Positions 1 to 7,521 of a stretch of 64,000 bases of DNA are shown piece by piece. Source of the DNA: Putridiphycobacter sp965230485 (lineage in GTDB: Bacteria; Bacteroidota; Bacteroidia; Flavobacteriales_D; Crocinitomicaceae); contig CBDDLA010000001.1 in the NCBI GenBank assembly GCA_965230485.1, forward strand, positions 2,976,001 to 3,040,000. The letters are read 5' to 3'. The notes beneath the pieces are model-generated. The model worked only from the letters and a program-made list of their open reading frames with translations. It did no database searches and was not told where the DNA came from. How positions within the stretch are numbered: the first letter of the stretch is position 1; every line of letters begins with the position of its first letter. Made by a program: the position numbers and the translations under genes.

Positions 1-1
1 G

Positions 2-115
2 GGGATGGTCAAGCGAATTTTAACCAAATCGCCTGTACATCCCCATGGTATTAAAGTCCAATTGCAATCTGGCGAAGTAGGGCGAGTAAAAACGGTTATT
101 ACAGAAGATGAATAA
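2..115 (+). CDS. YwbE family protein, C-terminal end (partial)
   Basis: An open frame enters from the left edge and stops at TAA 113-115. It encodes the last 37 or so residues of a small basic protein. The visible part has the pattern of the YwbE family (small uncharacterised conserved proteins): a V-K-R-I-L-T segment, an H-P-H-G-I-K-V-Q-L segment, then G-x-V-G-R-V and an acidic tail. The start lies outside the window, so neither promoter nor full length can be judged. The family has no established function and none is inferred here. Confidence 0.75.
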   Translation, partial: GMVKRILTKSPVHPHGIKVQLQSGEVGRVKTVITEDE

Positions 116-294
116 TTCGTTAGATTCTAGTTTTCAGCTATGTCACCACAGGGTTTTATTTACTCTTGAAAAGACCAGACATCCGGTCTCTTTAATGATT
201 GAAATTAGTTAAAACACTGTCATTTGACGCGCTCTGTGTCTTAGATATCCTCAAAATAAAAAGTGCTGCACATAGAGGCTATTGACTATAGTTT

Positions 295-1431
295 TTATTC
301 TTTTATGGCTTTTAAAATGTCCTCTAAAAGTTGATTAGTTAGCTTTTCCCCTTCAGGCATTGTCTCGTAATGATGTTGTACCATCACCACAACAAGATCA
401 AGTTTAGGAAATACAAAAATTCGTTGAAGTCCAAAACCTGTGGCATAGTGGCAGGGTTCATCATCAAAAGTCATAAGTCGCCAATGGTAACCATATTCAG
501 TATTACCATAATGAGGGTGTGTAGATGCTTTTATCCAACTCTTACTGACAATTTGCTGGTCATTCCACTTACCGTTATTAAGGTATAGCTGTCCGAACTT
601 GCACAAATCTCTTGGTCGCATTCGCAGACCAGATCCTGTATTAGTAAGGCTAGCATACGGTTGGTGGTATTCAATTGCCGTCGGTCGTTTAGCGCCAGGT
701 AGTTCACCACCCTGTGTCTTAGTCCAAAATTCACTTTGGGTATCCCACTCAAAATGTGTTATACCTAAAGGGTTAAAAAGGTGCGTTTTGGCAAATGCGC
801 TTGCTTGTTTGTTGGTGACATCTTTGATAATTGGAGCTAATAGTATTGTATTGCCAGTAGAATAGTTGAAAATTTCTCCAGCAGGATTCACCTCTGGTTG
901 ACTCAAGGTGAATTCAATCCAGTTATTGGAGTAAGCAAGCTGAAATCCGGCAGATTTAGGACCTCCCAATTCTACCCATTCAAGACCACTTGTCATGGTG
1001 ATTAAATGCTCAATGGTAATATTTCGTGCAGATACTAGTGTATCGGTGATGTAATGTTTAAGATATTTGTAGATGCTGTCTTGTACAGACAGCAACCCTT
1101 TATCAGATAGAATACCGAGTAAAGTTCCCGAAATAGCCTTAGTAATTGACCATATTTTATGCAATTTAGCAGGGGCATAACCGTTGAAATACTGGTCAAT
1201 AATAAGTTTGCCGTGTCGGGCAATTACAATGCCATCAAGCTTCGGGTTAACCGTTGCGATATTATTAATGGTTTTCTTGAGTGCTGGTTGGTCGAACCCT
1301 TCTTTGTCAGGTTTTGACACCGTCCATCCATCCCGTAAATCACTTGGAATAGTCAATTCTTTTTCTTCCTTTTGATTACATGCTAATAACGAGAATATAA
1401 CGGTCAATATGATAATAGCTTGTCGCCTCAT
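295..1431 (-). CDS. Serine hydrolase lipoprotein, beta-lactamase/6-aminohexanoate-dimer hydrolase-like
   Basis: A 378-residue protein with a lipoprotein signal (lipobox L-L-A-C, lipidated Cys18), so it probably sits on the outer side of a membrane. The fold is that of class C beta-lactamases, penicillin-binding proteins and esterases. The nucleophile motif S95-I-T-K98 is visible, followed by Y190-S-T-G-N, which resembles the Y-S-S-G-N of 6-aminohexanoate-dimer hydrolases more than the Y-x-N of true AmpC enzymes. The substrate is unknown; an esterase or amidase acting on a small compound is more likely than antibiotic resistance. A possible promoter box (TATACTTTTAC) lies just upstream on the minus strand. 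It converges on the YwbE gene and has no obvious operon partner. Confidence 0.85.
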   Translation of the reverse strand: MRRQAIIILTVIFSLLACNQKEEKELTIPSDLRDGWTVSKPDKEGFDQPALKKTINNIATVNPKLDGIVIARHGKLIIDQYFNGYAPAKLHKIWSITKAISGTLLGILSDKGLLSVQDSIYKYLKHYITDTLVSARNITIEHLITMTSGLEWVELGGPKSAGFQLAYSNNWIEFTLSQPEVNPAGEIFNYSTGNTILLAPIIKDVTNKQASAFAKTHLFNPLGITHFEWDTQSEFWTKTQGGELPGAKRPTAIEYHQPYASLTNTGSGLRMRPRDLCKFGQLYLNNGKWNDQQIVSKSWIKASTHPHYGNTEYGYHWRLMTFDDEPCHYATGFGLQRIFVFPKLDLVVVMVQHHYETMPEGEKLTNQLLEDILKAIKE

Positions 1432-1493
1432 TTTAAATTACAGTCAACAGTTTGTGTAAAAGTATAGGTTTTTAATGCCATTTTTATACCTTG

Positions 1494-2327
1494 TTATGGT
1501 CTTTTTATTTCTTTCATTACTATTGGAACTGATAATTGCAATCCTCCATTTTCTAGAGATAGTTTGTTTAATTTTGACTCTAGAATATCAAAGAATTCAA
1601 CCAGTTGATGGTTTGGTATCAATTCTTTCCAAGCGGGTAAGAAGCACATAATTGTAAAATAGTCATTCAAAAAAGCTGTGCCATCAGAATATTTCAGTGA
1701 ATATGTTAATCTTTTAGTATCAGCAATTAAAAACCCTACAGAAGCGAATAATTCATCTAAGTTATCGTTTGTAGTTCTGGTATTTATATGAGTTTGTAAC
1801 CCAGTAATCACACTGTCAAGATTTAATTCAACGGCGGTTTGTTCGAATTCGTGATAAAATTCTTGAAAAGTACCAATGAGATTAGATGTTAAAAATAAAG
1901 AGCCATTAGGTTTGAGTATTCTATAACACTCACTAATTACAGCTTTAGGTTGTTGAAAATTGTTTATTCCTAGGTTTGAAGTGACGATGTCTATAGTTTT
2001 GTCATTTAAAGGGATTTTTGAAGCATTAGCATGTAGTAATTCAACATTATTTATTGCTCTAATTTTTAGTTTTTGTTCAGTCTGTTTTATGGCACTTTCC
2101 CATAAATCAATGCCATATAATTTACAACTACTTCCAAACCTAGATGCTAAGGGAATAATTGGAAAACCTGTTCCAAAACCAATATCTACAATCGTTTTAT
2201 TATTTCCATATTGAATATTTTCAAGTAATAAGTTCCCTGGGATAGAAGACCAAAGCGGCAAGTCGTCATAGGTGAGCGCAATTTCACTTGTTTTGTAATC
2301 AAAATATTTTTCTAGGTATGATTTCAT
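1494..2327 (-). CDS. Class I SAM-dependent methyltransferase
   Basis: A 277-residue soluble protein. Residues 47-56 form the glycine-rich SAM-binding motif I (V-D-I-G-F-G-T-G-F-P), with the ribose-binding acidic residue at about D74 in Y-G-I-D, and a motif IV-like I-D-I-V-T-S-N-L segment near residue 112. This is a Rossmann-fold methyltransferase of the UbiE/Methyltransf_11 type. Nothing in the C-terminal 120 residues points to a specific substrate, and the neighbours are unrelated, so the target is left open. The gene ends 62 bp from the start of the serine hydrolase gene in the same direction and is probably transcribed on its own. Confidence 0.8.
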   Translation of the reverse strand: MKSYLEKYFDYKTSEIALTYDDLPLWSSIPGNLLLENIQYGNNKTIVDIGFGTGFPIIPLASRFGSSCKLYGIDLWESAIKQTEQKLKIRAINNVELLHANASKIPLNDKTIDIVTSNLGINNFQQPKAVISECYRILKPNGSLFLTSNLIGTFQEFYHEFEQTAVELNLDSVITGLQTHINTRTTNDNLDELFASVGFLIADTKRLTYSLKYSDGTAFLNDYFTIMCFLPAWKELIPNHQLVEFFDILESKLNKLSLENGGLQLSVPIVMKEIKRP

Positions 2328-2476
2328 GTCTAGCAGACTATATCGTATTGTTAACCCCTGTAAATGTGTAACAAATTATTGGTAATGCTAATAAATATAA
2401 TCAATTTGTGTTACGCTGTCGGAATGCTTCATAAAATGTAGCTTCATAATTAATAATTAGCTACTATTTTATTTGT

Positions 2477-2692
2477 CTATTTTTTCATTTCCAGGTACAG
2501 ATTTTCGACCTTTTCCCTTGCCCAGGGCGTTCTTCTTAAAAATTTTAGGCTGGATTTGATGGACGGATCATTATTAAAGCAATTAATCCTGATTTTATAT
2601 CCTAAGTGTTCCCATCCATAATTTTCAACTAGTTCTTCCAGTATTTGTTGTAATTTAATCCCATGAAGCGGGTTATTAGGTTGCGCATTCAT
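2477..2692 (-). CDS. DUF2132 (VF530) family small protein
   Basis: A 71-residue protein that matches the VF530/DUF2132 family over its whole length. Characteristic segments are N-P-L-H-G near the N-terminus, Y-G-W-E-x-L-G, and C-F-N-N-D-P-S-I-K-S-S-L-K-F-L-R followed by T-P-W-A-R-x-K-V-E. The family is known as small compact proteins proposed to bind nucleic acid, with no proven role. The gene is divergent from the DEAD-box helicase at 2748, with 55 bp between the starts, so the two promoters share a short region. Confidence 0.85.
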   Translation of the reverse strand: MNAQPNNPLHGIKLQQILEELVENYGWEHLGYKIRINCFNNDPSIKSSLKFLRRTPWAREKVENLYLEMKK

Positions 2693-2736
2693 ATTTTAAA
2701 TATGATTTTTATTTCAGTTCATAAATATACTTAAAC

Positions 2737-2744
2737 TACCTTTG
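2737..2744 (+). promoter_or_regulatory. Bacteroidota -7 promoter box of the DEAD-box gene
   Basis: TACCTTTG matches the Bacteroidota -7 consensus TAnnTTTG exactly. Only three bases separate it from the ATG at 2748, so transcription is expected to start at or within a base or two of the AUG, giving a leaderless mRNA. This also argues against a start at the TTG at 2742, which lies inside the promoter box. Confidence 0.55.
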
Positions 2745-2747
2745 TGT

Positions 2748-4070
2748 ATGTCTTTATCTCAAGTAAATCCTACCTCGGTTATCAAAAAAATGGGATTGAA
2801 TGCACTTAACGAGATGCAAATGGCAACGTTGACTGCTTCAGAAACTAATGCTAATTTACAATTGATTGCACCTACAGGAAGTGGAAAAACCCTGGCGTAT
2901 TGTTTAAGATCATTGCCATTTATTTCTGATGATTACGGGATTCAATGTCTTATTATTGCACCTACAAGAGAGTTGGTTATTCAAATTGAATCTGTTCTAA
3001 AGTCAATGAAACTAGGGGTTAAAATTAATTCTGCTTATGGAGGCCATGGCTTTGCCATTGAACGAAATAATTTTACCAATCCACCCACCTTTTTGGTTGG
3101 CACTCCAGGCAGAATTGAAGATCATTTAAATAGGAAAACATTTAGTCCAGATACTATTACACATGTTATCTTTGATGAATACGACAAATCGTTGGAGTTT
3201 GGATTTGAAGGCCAAATGGCTTCTGTTATGAGAAGGTTACCATTTGTAGAAAGGCATACATTAGTTTCGGCTACAAGTGATATAATGCTTCCAAAGTTTT
3301 TAAACTTAGATGACTTGAAGAAGGTCGAGTTTAAGCCTAAAAGCTATTCCCAAAAGGTAACTTTCAAACAGCTTACTACACCGGAAGATGAAAAACTGGA
3401 AGGATTAGTTAGTGTTCTGGCCTTTTTAAAGGAGGGACAAAATGCGATTGTATTCGTCAATCACAGGGATGCTGCTGAAAGAATAGGTGACTATCTAAAG
3501 AGGTTAGATGTCGATTGTGCTGTTTTTCATGGTGGGTTACGTCAAGATCAAAGGGAATTACAACTCATTAAATTCAGGAATGGAACTGCAAATATTATGG
3601 TGGCAACTGATATTGCAGGGAGAGGATTGGATATCCCCGATTTAGATGTCGTTATTCACTATCAAATGCCAAACAGCCAAACCATCTTTACACATAGAAA
3701 TGGACGAACAGCAAGAATGGAAGCCAGTGGACTGGTGATTTTATTACTGACAACCGGAGAAGTGAGACCAAGTTATGTCAATCAAGAAATCAAATCATTA
3801 GAAATAACTAATGATAATAGCCTACTGAGCACAAAGTGGACAACATTATTTATAGGAAAGGGAAAGAAAGATAAGATTAATAAAATTGATATCGTAGGCT
3901 ACTTGTCAAATTTAAGTTTTATGGAAAAGGGAGATATTGGGTTGATTGAAGTGTTGGACCACGTGGCTTATGTTGCTGTAGCCAAAACTAAACTGAAGCA
4001 CATTCTAAAGTTGGGCAATAAAGCCAAAATTAAAGGTAAAACGATTAAAGTTGAGCCCATAAAGGATTAG
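2748..4070 (+). CDS. DEAD-box RNA helicase with DbpA-like C-terminal domain
   Basis: A 440-residue ATP-dependent RNA helicase. In order it shows a Q-motif region, Walker A A-P-T-G-S-G-K-T (41-48), P-T-R-E-L, G-T-P-G-R, the motif II variant D-E-Y-D (143-146), S-A-T (174-176), H-G-G-L-R-Q-D-Q-R, A-T-D-I-A-G-R-G-L-D-I-P, and H-R-N-G-R-T-A-R. The last 70 residues look like the DbpA RNA-binding (RRM-like) domain, which in DbpA targets 23S rRNA, so a role in ribosome assembly is likely but inferred. The ATG at 2748 is preferred because an upstream TTG falls inside the promoter box. It is a single gene followed by a methyltransferase gene 52 bp downstream. Confidence 0.9.
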   Translation: MSLSQVNPTSVIKKMGLNALNEMQMATLTASETNANLQLIAPTGSGKTLAYCLRSLPFISDDYGIQCLIIAPTRELVIQIESVLKSMKLGVKINSAYGGHGFAIERNNFTNPPTFLVGTPGRIEDHLNRKTFSPDTITHVIFDEYDKSLEFGFEGQMASVMRRLPFVERHTLVSATSDIMLPKFLNLDDLKKVEFKPKSYSQKVTFKQLTTPEDEKLEGLVSVLAFLKEGQNAIVFVNHRDAAERIGDYLKRLDVDCAVFHGGLRQDQRELQLIKFRNGTANIMVATDIAGRGLDIPDLDVVIHYQMPNSQTIFTHRNGRTARMEASGLVILLLTTGEVRPSYVNQEIKSLEITNDNSLLSTKWTTLFIGKGKKDKINKIDIVGYLSNLSFMEKGDIGLIEVLDHVAYVAVAKTKLKHILKLGNKAKIKGKTIKVEPIKD

Positions 4071-4096
4071 TGTTTTTGCTACCAATATTAATTGTG

Positions 4097-4111
4097 TATC
4101 TTTCGAAGATA
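4097..4111. promoter_or_regulatory. TATCTT palindrome upstream of a methyltransferase gene
   Basis: TATCTTTCGAAGATA has perfect 6-base arms (TATCTT / AAGATA) around TCG and lies 11 bp before the ATG at 4123. It overlaps the position expected for a -7 box. It closely resembles TATCTTTTAAAGATA at 7373-7387 upstream of the araC-type gene, so both could be sites for one regulator. AT-rich palindromes also arise by chance. Confidence 0.35.
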
Positions 4112-4122
4112 AAACATGAAAA

Positions 4123-4923
4123 ATGTCTGATAACTATATTGAAGTCAATAAAAAAGCCTGGGATCAAAGGACAGAAGTGCACGTTGATTCTGATTTTTAT
4201 GATAATGACAGTTTTGTTAAAACCAAAGCGTCTCTAAATCAAATTGAATTGGACATTTTAGGAAATGATTTATCAGGGAAGAAAGTCTTGCATTTACAAT
4301 GCCATTTTGGTCAGGACTCCATTTCGTTGGCTCAACTTGGTGCTGAGGTAACGGCTGTTGATTTTTCTCCAAATGCCATTGAAAGGGCAAACCAATTGGC
4401 TGCTAAAACCAATACCAAAGTAAATTTTTTGTGTTGCGATATTTTTGATTTGCCTAATCGACTCAATCAAACATTCGATTTAGTGTTTAGTAGTTATGGT
4501 ACCATTGGGTGGTTACCAGACATGGATAGGTGGGCTCAAATTGTCTCACATTTTTTGAATCCAAATGGGGAGTTATTGTTAGTTGAATTTCATCCAGCTA
4601 TTTGGATGTACGACAATGACTTTGAATCCATCACCTATGGTTACTTTAATACGAAGCCCATTGTTGAAACAGAGACAGGTACATATACCGACAAAGATGC
4701 ACCAATTGAAACGACTATGATAACATGGAACCATCCATTATCGGACGTTGTTAATGCGACTGTCAAAAATAGCTTATCTATTGAACTGCTAAATGAATAC
4801 AATTATTCACCTTACGATTGCTTTTCAGGAACAAAAAAAATAGGAGAAAAGCGATTCATTATTGAAAAACTGGGCACTCAATTTCCTATGGTATATGCGT
4901 TGAAGTGTAAAAAGATTAGTTAG
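4123..4923 (+). CDS. Class I SAM-dependent methyltransferase
   Basis: A 266-residue protein with a Methyltransf_11/25-type Rossmann domain. Motif I is V-L-H-L-Q-C-H-F-G-Q-D-S (55-66), an unusual form in which the common G-x-G-x-G is replaced by Q-C-H-F-G-Q; this variant is typical of a family of uncharacterised methyltransferases. D80 in T-A-V-D would bind the ribose. The substrate is unknown. The stop overlaps the 3' end of the convergent hemJ gene by 8 bp, so there is no room for a terminator between them. A short palindrome (4097-4111) sits in its promoter. Confidence 0.82.
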   Translation: MSDNYIEVNKKAWDQRTEVHVDSDFYDNDSFVKTKASLNQIELDILGNDLSGKKVLHLQCHFGQDSISLAQLGAEVTAVDFSPNAIERANQLAAKTNTKVNFLCCDIFDLPNRLNQTFDLVFSSYGTIGWLPDMDRWAQIVSHFLNPNGELLLVEFHPAIWMYDNDFESITYGYFNTKPIVETETGTYTDKDAPIETTMITWNHPLSDVVNATVKNSLSIELLNEYNYSPYDCFSGTKKIGEKRFIIEKLGTQFPMVYALKCKKIS

Positions 4924-5473
4924 TATTCTGATCGGAAGATTTTCTCTGTCTTCTTTTCTTATACCATTTTGTTAAAATCATGAGTATAATGCCAAGTGCT
5001 ACTATGCCAACAACACCCCAAATCCAGTTAAGGCTGTTCTTTAAAACGACGATAAATACAATGGCAAAGAGCAGTATGGTTGCCACTTCGTTCCACAGTC
5101 TTAACTTCTGGCTACTCAGTTTAACAATGTCTTTTTGCAGGTGCTTAAAAATCTGGTGACACTTTAAATGGTAAAGGTATAATATGAGCACAAATGTCAG
5201 TTTGATATGCATCCAACCAAACGTTAACCAATTAGGATTGTTGATGAGTAATAAGGTGGCCGTTATTAATACAATAATGGCTGATGGCCACGTAATGATG
5301 TACCAAAGTCGCCGACTCATTAATTTATATTGCTTTTGTAAGATATCTTTTGCCGGCTGATCCATCTTATCTGCTTCGACGTGATAAATGAAAAGGCGGA
5401 CAATATAAAAGAGACCGGCAAACCAGGTAACGACAAAAATGATATGTAACGCTTTTAAGTAGAGGAAGTTCAT
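4916..5473 (-). CDS. hemJ: Protoporphyrinogen IX oxidase, HemJ type (CopD-like membrane protein)
   Basis: A 185-residue integral membrane protein with four or five hydrophobic segments. The N-terminal pattern K-A-L-H-I-I-F-V-V-T-W-F-A-G-L-F-Y-I-V-R is the hallmark of HemJ, including the conserved histidine, and H-x-K-L-T-F near residue 90 fits as well. HemJ oxidises protoporphyrinogen IX to protoporphyrin IX, the step before ferrochelatase. Context supports this: its ATG overlaps the hemH stop (TGATG), and no hemG or hemY is present in the locus. Automated pipelines often label such proteins CopD family. The start at 5473 is preferred to a TTG one codon earlier because of the coupled overlap. 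Confidence 0.88.
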   Translation of the reverse strand: MNFLYLKALHIIFVVTWFAGLFYIVRLFIYHVEADKMDQPAKDILQKQYKLMSRRLWYIITWPSAIIVLITATLLLINNPNWLTFGWMHIKLTFVLILYLYHLKCHQIFKHLQKDIVKLSSQKLRLWNEVATILLFAIVFIVVLKNSLNWIWGVVGIVALGIILMILTKWYKKRRQRKSSDQNTN

Positions 5474-6492
5474 CAACGTTCATTTACCCAGTTCGTGACC
5501 CAATTACTCATCACATCTACCCAGTCATCATTATCATTCAAGCATGGGATATGTTTGTAATGTTCTCCACCAGCTTCTTTGAATTGCTCTTCACCTTCCA
5601 TGGCAATTTCCTCTAGTGTTTCTAAACAATCAGAGACAAATGCCGGGGTAACAACCGCCAATCGCTTTTTGCCCGATTTCGCCAGTCGCTCAAATTCAAA
5701 ATCAGTATAAGGCTTCAACCAGGGATCCTTCAAGAGTCTTGACTGAAACGAATCGCTATAAGTACCTTCCTTTAAATTGAGTGACTTGACTACTTCTTTA
5801 GTTGTTTCAAAGCATTGGTGTCGGTAACATGTTTTGTGCGCTTCTGAAGCGACTTCACAGCAGCTGCCATCTATTCTACAATGACTTTTAGTAGGGTCAG
5901 ATTTAAAGATATGGCGCTCAGGAATACCGTGGTAAGAGAATAGAACATGGTCGTACTCAAAGCCATTAAGGTGGGATTTGATATTGTCGGCCATCACTTT
6001 TATATAATCTGGATGATTGTAAAATACAGGTAACGACGTGACTGAAATATAGGGAAACTGTTTTTGAATAATACTTTCAGCTTTAACGACTACCGTTTCA
6101 TAACTGGACATAGCATAATGAGGGTAGAGTGGCACCAAAAGAATGTCAGTAACACCTTTTGCTTTCAACTCTTTTATACCTTTCTCTATAGACATAGAGC
6201 CATAGCGCATGGCTAAGGCCATTGGGTGTTTCGCTTTTTTCTGAACTTTATCAAAAAAACGCTGAGAAATGACCACCAGTGGTGAACCTTCTTTCCACCA
6301 GATTTTTTTATAAGCTTCAGCCGAACGTTTTGGTCGGACCCTTAAAATAATGCCTTTTATGAGGAGGAAACGTTTCCAATAAGGAATGTCTATCACCCTT
6401 TCATCCATTAAAAATTCATCCAGATACCGTCTGACGTCTTTAGTTTGAGTACTATCAGGTGATCCTAAATTGACAAATAGAATGCCTTTCAT
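5473..6492 (-). CDS. hemH: Ferrochelatase
   Basis: A 339-residue ferrochelatase, which inserts Fe2+ into protoporphyrin IX to make protoheme. Family signatures are the N-terminal L-F-V-N-L-G-S-P-D, the R-Y-L-x-E-F-L-M-D-x-R-V-I-D segment, and L-F-S-Y-H-G-I-P-E-R-H with the catalytic histidine. A cysteine-rich stretch around C-C-E-V-A resembles regions seen in many bacterial ferrochelatases. The distal glutamate cluster (S-D-C-L-E-T-L-E-E-I) is present. It lies between the araC-type regulator gene (4-bp ATGA overlap) and hemJ (TGATG overlap), so the three genes are almost certainly one translationally coupled operon. Confidence 0.95.
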   Translation of the reverse strand: MKGILFVNLGSPDSTQTKDVRRYLDEFLMDERVIDIPYWKRFLLIKGIILRVRPKRSAEAYKKIWWKEGSPLVVISQRFFDKVQKKAKHPMALAMRYGSMSIEKGIKELKAKGVTDILLVPLYPHYAMSSYETVVVKAESIIQKQFPYISVTSLPVFYNHPDYIKVMADNIKSHLNGFEYDHVLFSYHGIPERHIFKSDPTKSHCRIDGSCCEVASEAHKTCYRHQCFETTKEVVKSLNLKEGTYSDSFQSRLLKDPWLKPYTDFEFERLAKSGKKRLAVVTPAFVSDCLETLEEIAMEGEEQFKEAGGEHYKHIPCLNDNDDWVDVMSNWVTNWVNER

Positions 6493-7358
6493 TGTAGTTG
6501 ATATTGTTTGGGAGTAGTTTGGTATTTTTTCTTAAAAGCTGAAATGAAATGACTGGTTGTACTATAGCCAATGAGTTCGCTGATATCGGTAATGCTTTTT
6601 TCCTTACGATTGAGCAAATCCTTAGCAAGTTCTAACTTATAATTCATGTAATAGGTGTATATAGGTTGTCCATACATGGCCTTGAATTCTTCTTTCAATT
6701 TCTTTTGGCTCATATTGAGCATTCTGGCAATTTCTTCAATTTTGGGCGCAGACTTTAAGTCTTTGATTAAAATATCTTTAGCCATAATAATTGTATTTTT
6801 CTTGGCTGAAGTGAATGGACATTTACCGGCTTCTTCTTTCTTTGTTTCAGTGCCAAGGTAGCTGATGATTTCAAAAATTTTCCCTCGTAAAAATAACTTA
6901 GTCAGGCTATCATTTGGTTGTTTAGCTCCTAATTCTGATATGGTTTGTATTACCTCAGAGCTATTGGTTTTGATATCAATGATTGGCTTTTGCGTGGCAA
7001 AAATATTGTCACCTTCCAACGATTTGTGGTCGTTTGATAATAAAGAATGCAAATGGGTTAAAGACAATTGTAATAAGTAGGAAGTGGTTCCTTTCTCTAA
7101 ATTTAAAGTAACCGCCTTCATTTGCGAATCGTAAAACAATAACGATTGTTGCTCGGAAATACCAATGGTTTGGTCCTGACCACTTAATGTTGCAGTTCCG
7201 CTTTGGCATAAATGTAATTCAACAAAGTAATCTTTAGGACTATAATGAATAGTTTTTGAGGTCAATGAAGCATCAAATTTATAAAGTAAATAGTCCGTAT
7301 CCTCGAAAATGATATTTTCGGGACTGATTGCGATACTTTTTAATTCTTGACTTTTCAT
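6489..7358 (-). CDS. AraC-family transcriptional regulator, probable regulator of the heme locus
   Basis: A 289-residue protein. The N-terminal 180 residues look like a cupin-type sensor domain. The last 95 or so residues form the AraC double helix-turn-helix, with I-E-E-I-A-R-M-L-N-M-S as the first HTH and I-T-D-I-S-E-L-I-G-Y as the second, then the family signature S-H-F-I-S-A-F-K-K-K-Y-Q-T-T-P-K-Q-Y. It heads an operon with hemH and hemJ (4-bp overlap with hemH) and is divergent from hemA. Control of heme genes is therefore a fair inference, but the effector is not visible. Candidate binding sites lie at 7373-7399 and 7428-7466. A C-P-F-T motif before the DNA-binding region is a possible but unproven metal or redox ligand. 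Confidence 0.9.
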   Translation of the reverse strand: MKSQELKSIAISPENIIFEDTDYLLYKFDASLTSKTIHYSPKDYFVELHLCQSGTATLSGQDQTIGISEQQSLLFYDSQMKAVTLNLEKGTTSYLLQLSLTHLHSLLSNDHKSLEGDNIFATQKPIIDIKTNSSEVIQTISELGAKQPNDSLTKLFLRGKIFEIISYLGTETKKEEAGKCPFTSAKKNTIIMAKDILIKDLKSAPKIEEIARMLNMSQKKLKEEFKAMYGQPIYTYYMNYKLELAKDLLNRKEKSITDISELIGYSTTSHFISAFKKKYQTTPKQYQLQ

Positions 7359-7372
7359 GGTTTAGCAGTCTA

Positions 7373-7399
7373 TATCTTTTAAAGATAGGTTTTATCTTT
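7373..7399. promoter_or_regulatory. Three TATCTTT half-sites upstream of the araC-type gene
   Basis: TATCTTT at 7373-7379, its complement AAAGATA at 7381-7387, and TATCTTT again at 7393-7399. The first two form a perfect palindrome around one T, centred 22 bp before the start codon of the araC-type gene. The minus-strand TATCTTT (7381-7387) may itself be the -7 box of that gene, so a protein bound here would block its own transcription. Autoregulation is inference. Confidence 0.4.
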
Positions 7400-7427
7400 T
7401 TATTACTTTATTTTTCAGTATTTTATA

Positions 7428-7466
7428 ATCTTATTTAAAATCATTATAAATTATTTTAAATAAGAT
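7428..7466. repeat. Perfect 14-bp inverted repeat between araC-type gene and hemA
   Basis: The left arm ATCTTATTTAAAAT (7428-7441) and right arm ATTTTAAATAAGAT (7453-7466) are exact reverse complements with an 11-bp spacer. The repeat ends five bases before the likely -33 element of hemA. Size, symmetry and position suit an operator for a dimeric regulator. It is too far upstream to be in the hemA transcript if the promoter below is right. AT-rich content lowers its statistical weight. Confidence 0.5.
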
Positions 7467-7471
7467 ATCGT

Positions 7472-7504
7472 TTTGCGTTATTTTTAAGTGTTTACGTATT
7501 TTTG
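7472..7504 (+). promoter_or_regulatory. hemA promoter (TTTG-N21-TATTTTTG)
   Basis: A -33 element TTTG at 7472-7475 and a -7 box TATTTTTG at 7497-7504 are separated by 21 bp, close to the Bacteroidota consensus spacing. Transcription would begin a few bases later and reach the ATG at 7522 after a short leader. Confidence 0.6.
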
Positions 7505-7521
7505 CCTTGCAAATTTTATAC

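Noticed and set aside
172..189. Five-base inverted repeat AGACC / GGTCT after the YwbE gene
   Set aside because: The stem is short and no T tract follows, so I do not call it a terminator.
295..1431. Antibiotic-resistance beta-lactamase
   Set aside because: The Y-S-T-G-N motif and lipobox point to an esterase or amidase-like serine hydrolase; no resistance role can be supported.
2368..2413. Imperfect inverted repeat around AACAAATT and AATTTGTG upstream of the methyltransferase gene
   Set aside because: The arms pair only for about eight bases with a gap, and the region is AT-rich.
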